From the NCBI GenBank assembly GCA_964344785.1, contig CAYFOR010000002.1:1-64000 (forward strand): 64,000 nt of DNA, in the 5' to 3' direction. The first letter of the stretch is position 1. Each line of letters starts with the position of its first letter. Made by a program: the position numbers and the translations under genes. Source of the stretch: Thiopontia sp964344785. Lineage in GTDB: Bacteria > Pseudomonadota > Gammaproteobacteria > GCF-002020875. Positions 1-9,095 of this stretch are shown here, piece by piece. The notes below the pieces were generated by a model. It made no database searches, was not told the origin of the DNA, and was given only the letters and a program-made list of their open reading frames with translations.

Positions 1-58
1 TTCACGTTGGAATGACGGCCTCGCTTCAGGGCCATTTCATATTGGACAAGACTAGGGA

Positions 59-87
59 TTGCATTAGCCGGTTACGGGTTGTAGAAT
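59..87 (+). promoter_or_regulatory. Predicted sigma70 promoter for the rimP-nusA-infB operon
   Basis: TTGCAT at 59-64 and TAGAAT at 82-87 are separated by 17 bp. The -10 is followed by a GC-rich discriminator (ctgcgccc), the pattern seen at stringently controlled translation-gene promoters. Transcription would start near 94, leaving a leader of about 115 nt before rimP. The call is by eye; no start-site data are available. Confidence 0.5.
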
Positions 88-143
88 CTGCGCCCGTTAT
101 GTGGTGTTGACCTGATTTCAGGGATGGACTGCAACCCATTCAC

Positions 144-179
144 AAAAAGGCCGATCTTTTTGATGAGATCGGCCTTTTT
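144..179 (+). terminator. Intrinsic terminator or attenuator upstream of rimP
   Basis: A perfect 14-bp inverted repeat (arms 144-157 and 166-179, loop 158-165) begins with five A and ends with five T, so it can work on either strand. It lies between the predicted promoter and rimP. It either ends an upstream transcript or is an attenuator in the operon leader. Smaller potential hairpins lie just before it at about 110-140. Confidence 0.7.
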
Positions 180-211
180 GCATCTGTTTGATTGTATAGG
201 AAGATTGGAAA

Positions 212-670
212 GTGACCTCCATTCGAGACCAGTTATACCGAGTGATCACGCCTGTTGTGGAGGGCTTGGGGTATGAGTTGGTTGGTATTGAGTACCTACC
301 CCAGGGCAAGCACTCTTTATTGCGGGTCTATGTCGACCAGGAGGTCGGGATTACGCTGGATGACTGTGAAAAGGTGAGTCGTCAGGTCAGTGCCGTGATG
401 GATGTGGAAGATCCATTGAGCGGGCACTATAACCTGGAGATCTCATCTCCGGGTCTGGAGCGTCCTCTTTTTGTAGAAGAGCACTACCAACGGTTCGTCG
501 GGAACCAGGTGTTTATACGGATGTCCATCCCGCTTGATGGGCGCCGTCGGTTCGAGGGCAGGCTATTAGGGGTTGAAGATGGCGAGGTTATGTTGGAGAT
601 CGAGGAGGAGCAGTTTCGTCTGCCCCTGACACAAGTGGAAAAGGCGCACCTTGTACCACTGTTTGATTGA
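212..670 (+). CDS. rimP: Ribosome maturation factor RimP
   Basis: A 152-aa protein needed for maturation of the 30S subunit, acting in the cytoplasm. The family pattern is clear: N-terminal alpha/beta domain with GLGYELVGIEY and LRVYVD, then DCEKVSRQVSAVMDVEDP and the signature LEISSPGLERPL, followed by a C-terminal SH3-like domain. The start is GTG at 212, preceded by an AGGAAG-like Shine-Dalgarno at about 199-204. It is the first gene of the classical rimP-nusA-infB-rbfA-truB operon, 22 bp before nusA. Confidence 0.96.
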   Translation: MTSIRDQLYRVITPVVEGLGYELVGIEYLPQGKHSLLRVYVDQEVGITLDDCEKVSRQVSAVMDVEDPLSGHYNLEISSPGLERPLFVEEHYQRFVGNQVFIRMSIPLDGRRRFEGRLLGVEDGEVMLEIEEEQFRLPLTQVEKAHLVPLFD

Positions 671-692
671 GTGAGAAGTTGAGAATTGTGTG

Positions 693-2222
693 ATGAGCAA
701 AGAGATTCTGCAAGTAGTTGAAGTGGTATCCAACGAGAAGGATGTCAGCAGAGAAGTGATCTTTCAGGCACTGGAGTCGGCCCTGGAGATGGCAACCAAG
801 AAAAGATATACCGAGGATATTGGAGTACGGGTCTCCATTGATCGCTCGACAGGGGAGTATGAGACTTTCCAGACTTGGGAAGTACTGGATGGGGACGAAC
901 CTGGAATCACAATGGAGTTTCCGGATGCACAGCTCTGGTTGATTGATGCTGTGGATATCGACTCTGAGATCAAGCCGGGCGAATACATCGAAAAGCCGAT
1001 CGAATCGGTCGCATTTGGGCGTATCGCTGCGCAGGCCGCAAAACAGGTCATCTTCCAGAAGGTACGGGAGGCAGAACGTGAGAAGGTGGCCGCCGAGTAC
1101 CGTGACAAGGTGGGCACGCTGCTTGGTGGAATAGTCAAGCGGGTGGACCGTGGGAATGTCATCATTGATCTGGGCAGCAATGCAGAGGCAGTGATCCCCA
1201 AAAGCCAGCAGATTCCACGTGATCCGATCCGCCCGGGGGACCGTGTACGTGGCAGCCTGATGGATATCCAGAGCGAGCAGAGAGGACCACAGCTCATCAT
1301 GAGTCGTATTGCTCCCGATGTATTGATTCAGCTCTTCACCCTTGAGGTGCCCGAGATCAGTGATGGTCTGATTGAATTAAAAGGGGCTGCACGTGATCCG
1401 GGATCACGTGCAAAGATTGCAGTGCAGAGCCTCGACCGTCGCATTGATCCGGTGGGCGCCTGCGTCGGTATTCGTGGCTCCCGTGTACAAGCCGTCTCCA
1501 ATGAACTGGCGGGTGAACGGGTTGATATTGTCCCGTGGGATGACAATCCCGCCCAGTTTGTGATCAATGCAATGTCACCTGCCGAGGTCGTATCCGTTGT
1601 GGTGGATGAAGACCGTCATGCGATGGATATTGCGGTTGAGGAGGATAACCTCTCCCAGGCGATTGGTCGTGGTGGACAGAACATCCGTTTGGCCAGTGAG
1701 CTGACCGGCTGGACGCTGAATGTGATGAGCGAAGAGGAGTTCGATGCCAAGGTGGAGTCCGAGGCTGCGGAGATCCAGACCAAGTTGATGGAACAGCTTG
1801 ATGTGGATGAGGATGTCTCTCTGATTCTGGTACAGGAGGGGTTCAGTAGTGTTGAAGAGATTGCCTACGTGGAAGAGTCTGAAATGCTTGCCATCGAAGA
1901 GTTTGACCAGGAGATCGTTACAGAGCTGAGAAATCGTGCACGCGACTACCTGCTGACCAAGGCGATCTCGCAGGAAGAGGCGCTGGAGGCTCGACTGCCT
2001 GAACAGGATCTGTTGGAACTGGAGGGAATGGAAGAGAGTCTGGCCTACAAAATGGCTGCTGCAGGAGTGGTTTCAGCAGAGGATCTGGCAGAACAGGCGG
2101 TTGACGAGTTGATGGAAATTGATGGGCTTGAACTGACCGAAGAGCAGGCATCAGCGCTGATTATGAAGGCACGGGAGCCATGGTTTGCTGAGGAGCAGTC
2201 GGCTACCGACCAACAGGCGTAA
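693..2222 (+). CDS. nusA: Transcription termination/antitermination factor NusA
   Basis: A 509-aa RNA polymerase-binding factor that modulates pausing, termination and antitermination. The N-terminal domain starts MSKEILQVVEVVSNEK, followed by the S1 domain (about 135-200, GGIVKRVDRGNVIIDLG) and two KH domains (about 230-345, with VGACVGIRGSRVQAV and LSQAIGRGGQNIRLA). The C-terminus carries two acidic helix-hairpin-helix repeats as in enterobacterial NusA. A GTG at 690 is in frame just upstream, but ATG 693 aligns with the family N-terminus. Confidence 0.97.
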   Translation: MSKEILQVVEVVSNEKDVSREVIFQALESALEMATKKRYTEDIGVRVSIDRSTGEYETFQTWEVLDGDEPGITMEFPDAQLWLIDAVDIDSEIKPGEYIEKPIESVAFGRIAAQAAKQVIFQKVREAEREKVAAEYRDKVGTLLGGIVKRVDRGNVIIDLGSNAEAVIPKSQQIPRDPIRPGDRVRGSLMDIQSEQRGPQLIMSRIAPDVLIQLFTLEVPEISDGLIELKGAARDPGSRAKIAVQSLDRRIDPVGACVGIRGSRVQAVSNELAGERVDIVPWDDNPAQFVINAMSPAEVVSVVVDEDRHAMDIAVEEDNLSQAIGRGGQNIRLASELTGWTLNVMSEEEFDAKVESEAAEIQTKLMEQLDVDEDVSLILVQEGFSSVEEIAYVEESEMLAIEEFDQEIVTELRNRARDYLLTKAISQEEALEARLPEQDLLELEGMEESLAYKMAAAGVVSAEDLAEQAVDELMEIDGLELTEEQASALIMKAREPWFAEEQSATDQQA

Positions 2223-2248
2223 TATGGAATTGGAACGGAGAGAGCATC

Positions 2249-4798
2249 ATGTCACAGGTAACCATTGAACAGTTTGCAGAGGTGGTAAAGATTCCGGCGG
2301 ACCGTTTGCTGGAGCAGCTCTCCAATGCAGGTGTTGCCAAGAGCAGTATTGAGGATGAGATCACCGAGCAGGAAAAGATGAAACTCCTGAGCTTTCTGCG
2401 TGAATCGCACGGTACTGGTTCATCAACGGAGTCACCGAAAGGCAAGGTAACACTCAAAAGAAAGTCGACACTGAAAGTGGGAGGAGCCACCCGTTCATCG
2501 GGAGGCAAGAGTGTCAATGTCGAAGTACGCAAGAAACGGACAATCAACAAACCGATCGACCCGGTGACATTGCAGCAGCAGACGAAGCAGGCCAAGGTGG
2601 ATGAGGAGCGACAACGCGTAGAGCGTGAACGCAGGGCTGAGGAAGAGCGGTTGTTGATGGAGCAGGCCGAGCAGCGTCGTCAACATCAGTTGAAGAAGAG
2701 GGAAGAGGAAGAGCGGGCTCGAGAGGAGGCCGAACGAGCCAAGGCCGAGGCTGAACGGCTCAAGCAGGAAGAGCAGGAGCGCAAGGCCAAGGAAGAGGAA
2801 GAGAAACGTATCCTCGATCAGCAGGCTCGCCAGGTTGCCGAAAAGGCCGCATCCAAGAAGCAGCGTGATGATGAGCGTGGCGGGCGGCGCAAGGGCAAGG
2901 ACGAAAAGCAGGCAACGCGCTATGGGCGTAAGGAGCTTCATGTTGCAGCAGGGAAGTCTGCCCGTAAACAGGCGAAAAAGAGCTCAAAGAAGGCCAAGTT
3001 TGAGATTGAGACGGAACATGGCTTTACCAAGCCGACTGCACCTGTGATTCTGGAAGTACAGATTCCGGAAACCATTACCATTGGTGACCTGGCACAGAAG
3101 ATGTCCACCAAGGCCGCCGAGCTGATCAAGGTAATGATGAATCTGGGCACCATGGCGACCATCAATCAGATGATTGATCAGGATACCGCAGCACTGCTGG
3201 TTGAAGAGATGGGCCATAAGGCCGTTCTGATGAATGAGAATGCGATTGAAGAAGAGCTGATGGCCTCCGATTCGGAAGGGGGGGATGGTGAGCAGCGAGC
3301 CCCTGTAGTGACCATTATGGGGCACGTTGACCATGGAAAGACCTCTCTGCTGGACTATATCCGCAAGACCCAGGTCACCCAGGGTGAGGCAGGCGGAATC
3401 ACCCAGCATATCGGTGCGTATCGAGTCTCAACCGAGAAAGGGGATATTGCCTTTCTGGATACGCCTGGACATGCCGCCTTTACTGCGATGCGGGCGCGTG
3501 GTGCCAAGGTAACCGATATCGTCATTCTGGTGGTGGCAGCAGATGATGGTGTGATGCCTCAGACGGAAGAGGCGATTCAGCATGCCAAGGCGGCCGAGGT
3601 GCCGCTGGTGGTTGCAGTCAACAAGATTGACAAGCCGGAGTCTGACCCGGACCGGGTCAAGAATGAGCTCTCCAATAGAGAGGTGGTTCCGGAAGAGTGG
3701 GGTGGAGACGTCATGTTTGCGAATGTCTCGGCTCATACCGGTGAAGGTGTGGATGAGTTGCTGGATGCTGTATTGCTTCAGGCAGAGGTGCTGGAACTGA
3801 CTGCTGCGGTCAAGGCGCCTGCAAAAGGAAATGTAGTGGAGTCACGAGTGGATCGTGGGCGTGGTGCAGTGGCTACCGTCATGGTACAGAGCGGTACGCT
3901 GCACAAGGGAGATATTCTGCTGGCAGGACGTGAATATGGTCGTGTGCGAGCAATGATCAATGAGTATGGAGAACAGCTTGATGTGGCTGGGCCATCCACC
4001 CCGGTAGAGATCCTGGGGCTGTCTGGTGTGCCAGAGGCCGGAGAAGAGGCGATTGTGGTACCGAATGAGCGCAAGGCACGTGAAGTGGCCAACTTCCGCC
4101 AAGGCAAATATCGCGATGTCCGTCTTGCCCAGCAGAAGCAGGCGAGTCTGGATCGAATGTTCGAGCAGATGCAGGATGGTGACGTTCACTCGGTCAATAT
4201 TCTGATCAAGGCCGATGTGCATGGCTCTGCAGAGGCACTGCGGGATGCATTGCTCAAGCTGGGTACCGAAGAGGTGAAGGTCAACGTGGTGTCATCAGGC
4301 GTGGGAGGGATCAACGAATCGGATGCCAACCTGGCAATTGCATCCAATGCAGTGGTGATCGGCTTCAATGTCCGCGCCGATGCTTCAGCCAAAAAGCTGA
4401 TTGAGTCTGAAGAGATCGACCTGCACTACTACAGTGTGATCTATGATGCGATTGAAGAGGTCAAACGTGCGATGGAAGGGATGCTTGCGCCTGAACTCAA
4501 GGAAGAGATCATCGGCTTGGCTGAAGTGCGTGATGTATTCCGTTCACCCAAATTCGGTGCTATCGCGGGCTGTATGGTCTCTGAAGGAGTGGTCAAGCGT
4601 AACAATCCGATTCGTGTATTGCGTGACAATGTGGTGATCTATGAGGGTGAGCTGGAGTCACTGCGGCGCTTCAAGGATGATGTGAATGAGGTTCGTTCAG
4701 GAACCGAGTGTGGTATTGGTGTGAAGAACTATAACGACGTTCGCGAAGGGGATCAGATTGAGGTCTTCGAGCGGATCGAGGTTTCGCGGTCACTTTGA
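2249..4798 (+). CDS. infB: Translation initiation factor IF-2
   Basis: An 849-aa GTPase that places initiator tRNA on the 30S subunit and promotes subunit joining. An IF2_N domain occupies residues 1-52, then a long charged coiled-coil linker rich in E, K, R and A (about 110-250), then a second IF2_N-like domain (about 266-330). The G domain contains GHVDHGKT (about 357), DTPGHAAF (about 405) and NKID (about 458), and is followed by the C-terminal beta-barrel domains. ATG 2249 is preceded by CGGAGAGAG. Confidence 0.97.
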   Translation: MSQVTIEQFAEVVKIPADRLLEQLSNAGVAKSSIEDEITEQEKMKLLSFLRESHGTGSSTESPKGKVTLKRKSTLKVGGATRSSGGKSVNVEVRKKRTINKPIDPVTLQQQTKQAKVDEERQRVERERRAEEERLLMEQAEQRRQHQLKKREEEERAREEAERAKAEAERLKQEEQERKAKEEEEKRILDQQARQVAEKAASKKQRDDERGGRRKGKDEKQATRYGRKELHVAAGKSARKQAKKSSKKAKFEIETEHGFTKPTAPVILEVQIPETITIGDLAQKMSTKAAELIKVMMNLGTMATINQMIDQDTAALLVEEMGHKAVLMNENAIEEELMASDSEGGDGEQRAPVVTIMGHVDHGKTSLLDYIRKTQVTQGEAGGITQHIGAYRVSTEKGDIAFLDTPGHAAFTAMRARGAKVTDIVILVVAADDGVMPQTEEAIQHAKAAEVPLVVAVNKIDKPESDPDRVKNELSNREVVPEEWGGDVMFANVSAHTGEGVDELLDAVLLQAEVLELTAAVKAPAKGNVVESRVDRGRGAVATVMVQSGTLHKGDILLAGREYGRVRAMINEYGEQLDVAGPSTPVEILGLSGVPEAGEEAIVVPNERKAREVANFRQGKYRDVRLAQQKQASLDRMFEQMQDGDVHSVNILIKADVHGSAEALRDALLKLGTEEVKVNVVSSGVGGINESDANLAIASNAVVIGFNVRADASAKKLIESEEIDLHYYSVIYDAIEEVKRAMEGMLAPELKEEIIGLAEVRDVFRSPKFGAIAGCMVSEGVVKRNNPIRVLRDNVVIYEGELESLRRFKDDVNEVRSGTECGIGVKNYNDVREGDQIEVFERIEVSRSL

Positions 4799-4811
4799 AG
4801 CGGAGACGATC

Positions 4812-5195
4812 GTGGAATCGAGTGACCGTACTCGTCGTGTTGGTGAGCAGATCAAGAGAGCTGTAGGAATGCTCATCCAGCGTGAGTTGCGTGATCCGCG
4901 CCTGCAGTGGGTCACGGTAACGGCAGTCAAGGTGCCTGCTGATTTTTCACATGCGACCATCTACTTTACCCTGTTGAGTGGAGCAGGTGAGCTGGATGCC
5001 GCTCATCAGGCACTGGAGCACTCTGCAGGGTTTCTGCGTATGCGGTTGGGAAAACAGCTGAAAATGAGGGTTGTACCCGAGCTTCACTTCAAGCATGACG
5101 AGTCGATCGAGCGAGGCAGTTATATGGAACAGCTCATTGATGAGGTCGTGGCCGAAGATCGGTCAAAGCATCAGGAAGAGGGTAACCATGGCTAG
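4812..5195 (+). CDS. rbfA: 30S ribosome-binding factor RbfA
   Basis: A 127-aa KH-fold cold-shock factor for 16S rRNA 5'-end maturation. Family features are RVGEQIKRAVGMLIQRELRDPRL near the N-terminus and the pattern VPADFSHATIYFTLL. The reading frame is open further upstream into infB, but GTG 4812 has GGAG six bases before it and yields the usual N-terminus. It starts 13 bp after infB and overlaps truB by 8 bp, so translation is probably coupled. Confidence 0.93.
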   Translation: MESSDRTRRVGEQIKRAVGMLIQRELRDPRLQWVTVTAVKVPADFSHATIYFTLLSGAGELDAAHQALEHSAGFLRMRLGKQLKMRVVPELHFKHDESIERGSYMEQLIDEVVAEDRSKHQEEGNHG

Positions 5196-6111
5196 CAGAA
5201 GGCGTAAAGGACGTAACCTCTCTGGTATACTGCTGCTGGATAAACCACATGGTGTGACTTCAAACGGGGCTCTGCAGCGGGTCAAATCTCTCTTTTTTGC
5301 CAACAAGGCGGGCCATACCGGTAGTCTTGATCCGATTGCCACTGGGATTTTGCCGGTCTGCTTCGGTGATGCCACCAAGTTTTCCGGATTTCTGCTGAAT
5401 GCGGACAAGAGCTATCTGGCCGAGTGCCAGCTAGGTGTGGTCACCCGTTCTGGAGACAGCGAAGGGGAGATTGTCAGTGAGCGTCCGGTTGGAGTGCTGA
5501 CAGAAGAACAGATCGAGGCTGCGTTGGCACAGTTCGAAGGTGATATTGAGCAGATTCCGCCGATGCATTCTGCAATCAAGGTTAACGGACAGCCGCTCTA
5601 CAAGCTTGCTCATCAAGGTATTGAAGTGGAGCGAGAGCCACGGGAGATCACGGTCTATGGTATGGAACTCGTGACCTATGATGATCAGCAGCACAAGCTG
5701 GTCATTCGTGTTCACTGCTCAAAAGGGACCTATGTTCGTACGCTGGTTGAGGATATCGGAGAGGTGCTGGGGTGTGGTGCACATGTCAGTGCGTTGCGCA
5801 GAACTGCGCTTGGCCCTTACCATGAGCAGGATCTATATACCATGGATCAGCTTGAGACGATTCATCAAGAGCAGAGAAGGGAGGGGTTGGATGCGCTGCT
5901 ACTGCCGTTGGATAGTGCAGTTGCCGAGTATGAAACGGTAATATTGGACCAGGATAGTAGCTACTACCTGCGCCAGGGGCAGCCGGTACAGAGTTCCGCT
6001 GCACCGGTGGAGGGTTGGGTACGTATATATGATATGAGTGAACGGTTTTTGGGGGTGGGCGAGATCGATCAGGATGGTCGGGTCGCCCCTCGCAGATTGG
6101 TGGCACAATAA
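5188..6111 (+). CDS. truB: tRNA pseudouridine(55) synthase TruB
   Basis: A 307-aa enzyme that converts U55 in the T-loop of tRNAs to pseudouridine. The catalytic motif GHTGSLDPIATG places the catalytic aspartate at about residue 48. GILLLDKPHGVTSNGAL and CSKGTYVRTLVEDIGEVLG are also typical, and a PUA-like C-terminus is present. ATG 5188 has AGGAAGAGGG upstream and overlaps the rbfA stop by 8 bp. The frame is open 39 codons further upstream inside rbfA, but that extension has no family counterpart. Confidence 0.96.
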   Translation: MASRRRKGRNLSGILLLDKPHGVTSNGALQRVKSLFFANKAGHTGSLDPIATGILPVCFGDATKFSGFLLNADKSYLAECQLGVVTRSGDSEGEIVSERPVGVLTEEQIEAALAQFEGDIEQIPPMHSAIKVNGQPLYKLAHQGIEVEREPREITVYGMELVTYDDQQHKLVIRVHCSKGTYVRTLVEDIGEVLGCGAHVSALRRTALGPYHEQDLYTMDQLETIHQEQRREGLDALLLPLDSAVAEYETVILDQDSSYYLRQGQPVQSSAAPVEGWVRIYDMSERFLGVGEIDQDGRVAPRRLVAQ

Positions 6112-6210
6112 GCCATCGTGTTGTAAGGCAGCTTCTGGAAAAAGAAATGACACCTTTTTTGCGGCAGTTGCCCAAGGCTTCATCCTAAAGAGGCTTTTTG
6201 TAGTTTGGAG

Positions 6211-6293
6211 ATAACGATCCATCAGTATTTGTAACTGATTACCAGCCTGTGACCATTCGAGGCGAAGCGAAGCAGTTGCTTCTGAAGAGTTAC
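6211..6293. mobile_element. Small IS66-like MITE (copy A0)
   Basis: An 83-bp element beginning ATAAC and ending GTTAC, flanked by a perfect 8-bp direct repeat GTTTGGAG (6203-6210 and 6294-6301). Its left end aligns with the left end of the 23.8-kb copy, sharing the inner GTAACTGATT. It has no coding capacity and lies between truB and the predicted rpsO promoter. It is more degenerate than the other copies, so membership rests on the ends plus the target duplication. Confidence 0.6.
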
Positions 6294-6320
6294 GTTTGGA
6301 GTTGTCTTTCAGACAATAGG

Positions 6321-6350
6321 TTGTGGTAGGTTGTCACGATTCGATAGAAT
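6321..6350 (+). promoter_or_regulatory. Predicted rpsO promoter
   Basis: TTGTGG (6321-6326) and TAGAAT (6345-6350) are 18 bp apart, with a GC-rich discriminator (aggcgccccc) after the -10. The -35 is weak, the -10 good. Transcription would begin near 6357 and give a leader of about 58 nt before rpsO. Confidence 0.4.
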
Positions 6351-6414
6351 AGGCGCCCCCACAGATTTGGGAATATAGACTGCGTGAGCGCAGTAATGAT
6401 TTTGGAGTAAGAAG

Positions 6415-6684
6415 ATGTCTGTATCTACAGAACAGAAAAGAGAGATTGTTGAGAAATATCAGCGTAGTGACAATGATACCGGGTCTCCCGAGGTTCAGGT
6501 TGCACTGTTGACGGCCCGTATTCAGGATCTGACGGGCCACTTTAAGGAACACAAGAAGGATCACCACTCCCGCCAGGGACTGTTGAAGATGGTGAACCAG
6601 CGTCGCAAACTACTCGATTATCTGAAGCGGGAGGATGGGAGTCGTTACTCTCAGCTGATTGCCGAGCTCGGTCTGCGTCGTTAA
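6415..6684 (+). CDS. rpsO: 30S ribosomal protein S15
   Basis: An 89-aa primary binding protein of the 16S rRNA central domain that also contacts 23S rRNA. The whole sequence is S15-like: EKREIVEKYQRSDNDTGSPEVQVALLT and the C-terminal LLKMVNQRRKLLDYL. It begins at ATG with GGAGTAAGA upstream. It keeps the usual rpsO-pnp neighbourhood, but a 177-bp MITE now separates the two genes. Confidence 0.97.
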   Translation: MSVSTEQKREIVEKYQRSDNDTGSPEVQVALLTARIQDLTGHFKEHKKDHHSRQGLLKMVNQRRKLLDYLKREDGSRYSQLIAELGLRR

Positions 6685-6699
6685 TCATAAAATCCGATT

Positions 6700-6876
6700 G
6701 TAACGGTTCAGCTCACCTCTGAAATCTACCATCTCTGCGTTCGAAAATGGTCATGTATACCGATAACACTACGGGCAGTGCTCGTGGTCATCTTGGGATA
6801 CATTTACATTTTCTGCCTTGGGCTGGTGGAGTTTAGAGGCAATCTGAATCAGTTACAGGTACCGGTAAATAGTTAC
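6700..6876. mobile_element. IS66-like MITE with loop insert (copy A1)
   Basis: A 177-bp element with ends GTAACGGTTCAG and ATAGTTAC, flanked by the perfect 8-bp direct repeat ATCCGATT (6692-6699 and 6877-6884). A second inverted pair (CTCTGAAAT...GTTTAGAG) and a central hairpin around AAAATGGTCATGTATA lie inside. The hairpin loop carries an extra segment of about 42 bp (6763-6804), which recurs at 32115-32158 in the other repeat family. The element sits between rpsO and pnp, where it can fold in the operon transcript. Confidence 0.85.
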
Positions 6877-6947
6877 ATCCGATTTATCATCATTGTTATC
6901 GATTCAGGAAAAAGTCCTGGGTTGCTTACTGTCAGGGAAAAATAAAA

Positions 6948-9038
6948 GTGGAACCAATTATCAAGCGTTTCGAATATGGAAATCAGACGGTCACACTGGA
7001 GACCGGGGAAATTGCCCGCCAGGCATCAGGTGCAGTCAAGGTCAGCATGGGAGATACCGTCCTGCTGGTTACCGTGGTTGCGGAGAAAGAGGCTCGGGAG
7101 GGGCGTGACTTTTTCCCACTGACAGTCAACTATCAGGAGAAGTTCTATGCGGCAGGGGTCATTCCGGGAGGATTCTTCCGCAGAGAGGGACGTCCCACGG
7201 AGAAAGAGACGCTGACCTCAAGGTTGATCGACCGCCCAATCCGCCCACTCTTCCCGAAAGGGTTCATGAATGAGGTACAGGTGATCGCCACCGTGATGGC
7301 CTCTGATCGGGATACCGATACCGAGATTCCGGCGATGATCGGAACCTCTGCTGCGTTGGCACTGTCTGGAGTTCCGTTTCAGGGACCGATTGGTGCCGCA
7401 CGGGTTGGCTATCGTGATGGTGAATATCTGTTGAACCCTCCCCTGAGTGCCAAGGAAGAGTCTGATCTCGAACTGACCGTGGCTGGTACTGCGGATGCAG
7501 TGCTGATGGTGGAGTCCGAAGCCAACATCCTTTCGGAAGAGGTGATGTTGGGTGCCGTGCTGTTTGGCCATGAGCAGATGCAGACCGTGATCGGGGCAAT
7601 CAATGAAATGTGTGCCGAGCTTGAAGTCAAACAGTGGGAGTGGGAGCCTGCAGCGGAAGATACAGCATTGACCGAGGCGGTGGCCAAGGCGGGCGAAGAT
7701 GCGGTTACCGATGTCTATCAGATTGCCGACAAGATGGAGCGCTACGGACGCATGGACGAGGTGCGTAGTCAGATTGTCGACGAATTGGTTACCGAGGATG
7801 GAGAGTGGGACGGCGACACCGTCAAGGCTGCCGTTTCCAAGCTGGAGAAAAAGGTTGTACGTGGTCGTATTATCGATGGACACCCCCGTATTGATGGTCG
7901 TGACACCAAGACGGTCCGCCCTATTTTTGTAAAGACTGGAATTCTGCCACGTGTTCACGGTTCTGCACTCTTCACCCGTGGAGAGACCCAGGCAATGGTA
8001 GTCACTACACTGGGTACCGACCGTGATGCACAGATCATTGATGCACTGGAGGGCAGCTTCAAGGACCCTTTCATGCTGCAATATAACTTTCCTCCATTTT
8101 CGGTTGGTGAAACCGGTCGTGTGGGCAGCCCCGGGCGCCGTGAAGTGGGTCATGGAAAACTGGCCAAACGGGGGGTGCAAGCCGTTGTCCCGTCGTTGGA
8201 AGAGTTCCCCTATACCATGCGCGTGGTCTCCGAGATTACCGAGTCCAATGGCTCCAGCTCGATGGCTTCTGTCTGTGGCAGCAGTCTGTCGATGATGGAT
8301 GCAGGTGTACCGCTGAAAGCCCCGGTTGCCGGTATTGCAATGGGTTTGATCAAGGAGGGAGAGCAGTTTGCAGTATTGACGGACATCCTGGGTGATGAGG
8401 ATCACCTGGGTGATATGGACTTCAAGGTTGCGGGTACCACCGAGGGTGTGACTGCATTGCAGATGGATATCAAGATTACCGGGATTACCCGTGAAATCAT
8501 GGAAATCGCACTGGAGCAGGCACGCGAAGCCAGACTTCACATCCTGCAACAGATGAATACCGCTATCTCTACACCGCGGGAAGAGGTTTCGGAGTTTGCA
8601 CCACGCTATCTCACCATGAAGATCGATCCGGACAAGATTCGTGATGTGATTGGCAAGGGTGGTGTGGTCATTCGTGCCATTCAGGAGGAGACCGGTGTCA
8701 AGATTGATCTGGATGATGATGGCAGTGTGAAGATTGCCGCAACCGATGGTGAGGCAGCGAAAGAGGCCAAACGCAGGATTGATGACATTGTTGCTGATGT
8801 CGAGGTGGACAAGATCTATGATGGCAAGGTAGTCAAGCTGATGGACTTCGGTGCATTTGTCAATATTCTTCCCGGCAAGGATGGTCTGGTCCACATCTCC
8901 CAGATCTCTGCGGAGCGGGTGGAGAAAGTGAGTGACAAGCTGAGTGAGGGTGATCAGGTTCGGGTCAAGGTACTTGAAGTGGATCGTCAGGGCAGAATCC
9001 GTCTTAGCATGAAGGCTGTGCTGGAAGAGGAAGGGTAG
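6948..9038 (+). CDS. pnp: Polyribonucleotide nucleotidyltransferase (PNPase)
   Basis: A 696-aa phosphorolytic 3'-5' exoribonuclease and degradosome component. Two RNase PH domains (about 12-145 and 320-455) flank a helical domain. A KH domain (about 555-615, DVIGKGGVVIRAI) and an S1 domain (about 622-690, FGAFVNILPGKDGLVHIS) follow. The start is GTG 6948 with a CAGGGA-type Shine-Dalgarno. The region between rpsO and pnp is mostly MITE A1, so any rpsO-pnp processing hairpin here would involve the repeat. Confidence 0.97.
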   Translation: MEPIIKRFEYGNQTVTLETGEIARQASGAVKVSMGDTVLLVTVVAEKEAREGRDFFPLTVNYQEKFYAAGVIPGGFFRREGRPTEKETLTSRLIDRPIRPLFPKGFMNEVQVIATVMASDRDTDTEIPAMIGTSAALALSGVPFQGPIGAARVGYRDGEYLLNPPLSAKEESDLELTVAGTADAVLMVESEANILSEEVMLGAVLFGHEQMQTVIGAINEMCAELEVKQWEWEPAAEDTALTEAVAKAGEDAVTDVYQIADKMERYGRMDEVRSQIVDELVTEDGEWDGDTVKAAVSKLEKKVVRGRIIDGHPRIDGRDTKTVRPIFVKTGILPRVHGSALFTRGETQAMVVTTLGTDRDAQIIDALEGSFKDPFMLQYNFPPFSVGETGRVGSPGRREVGHGKLAKRGVQAVVPSLEEFPYTMRVVSEITESNGSSSMASVCGSSLSMMDAGVPLKAPVAGIAMGLIKEGEQFAVLTDILGDEDHLGDMDFKVAGTTEGVTALQMDIKITGITREIMEIALEQAREARLHILQQMNTAISTPREEVSEFAPRYLTMKIDPDKIRDVIGKGGVVIRAIQEETGVKIDLDDDGSVKIAATDGEAAKEAKRRIDDIVADVEVDKIYDGKVVKLMDFGAFVNILPGKDGLVHISQISAERVEKVSDKLSEGDQVRVKVLEVDRQGRIRLSMKAVLEEEG

Positions 9039-9065
9039 AAGGCGGAACGACACTGTTTTTCCGGG

Positions 9066-9095
9066 AAAAAAGGGGCCAGCGGTGGCCCCTTTTTT
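9066..9095 (+). terminator. Intrinsic terminator after pnp
   Basis: A 13-bp perfect stem, AAAAAAGGGGCCA paired with TGGCCCCTTTTTT, with a GCGG loop and a terminal T run, 27 bp after the pnp stop. It closes the operon that starts at rimP. Confidence 0.93.
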
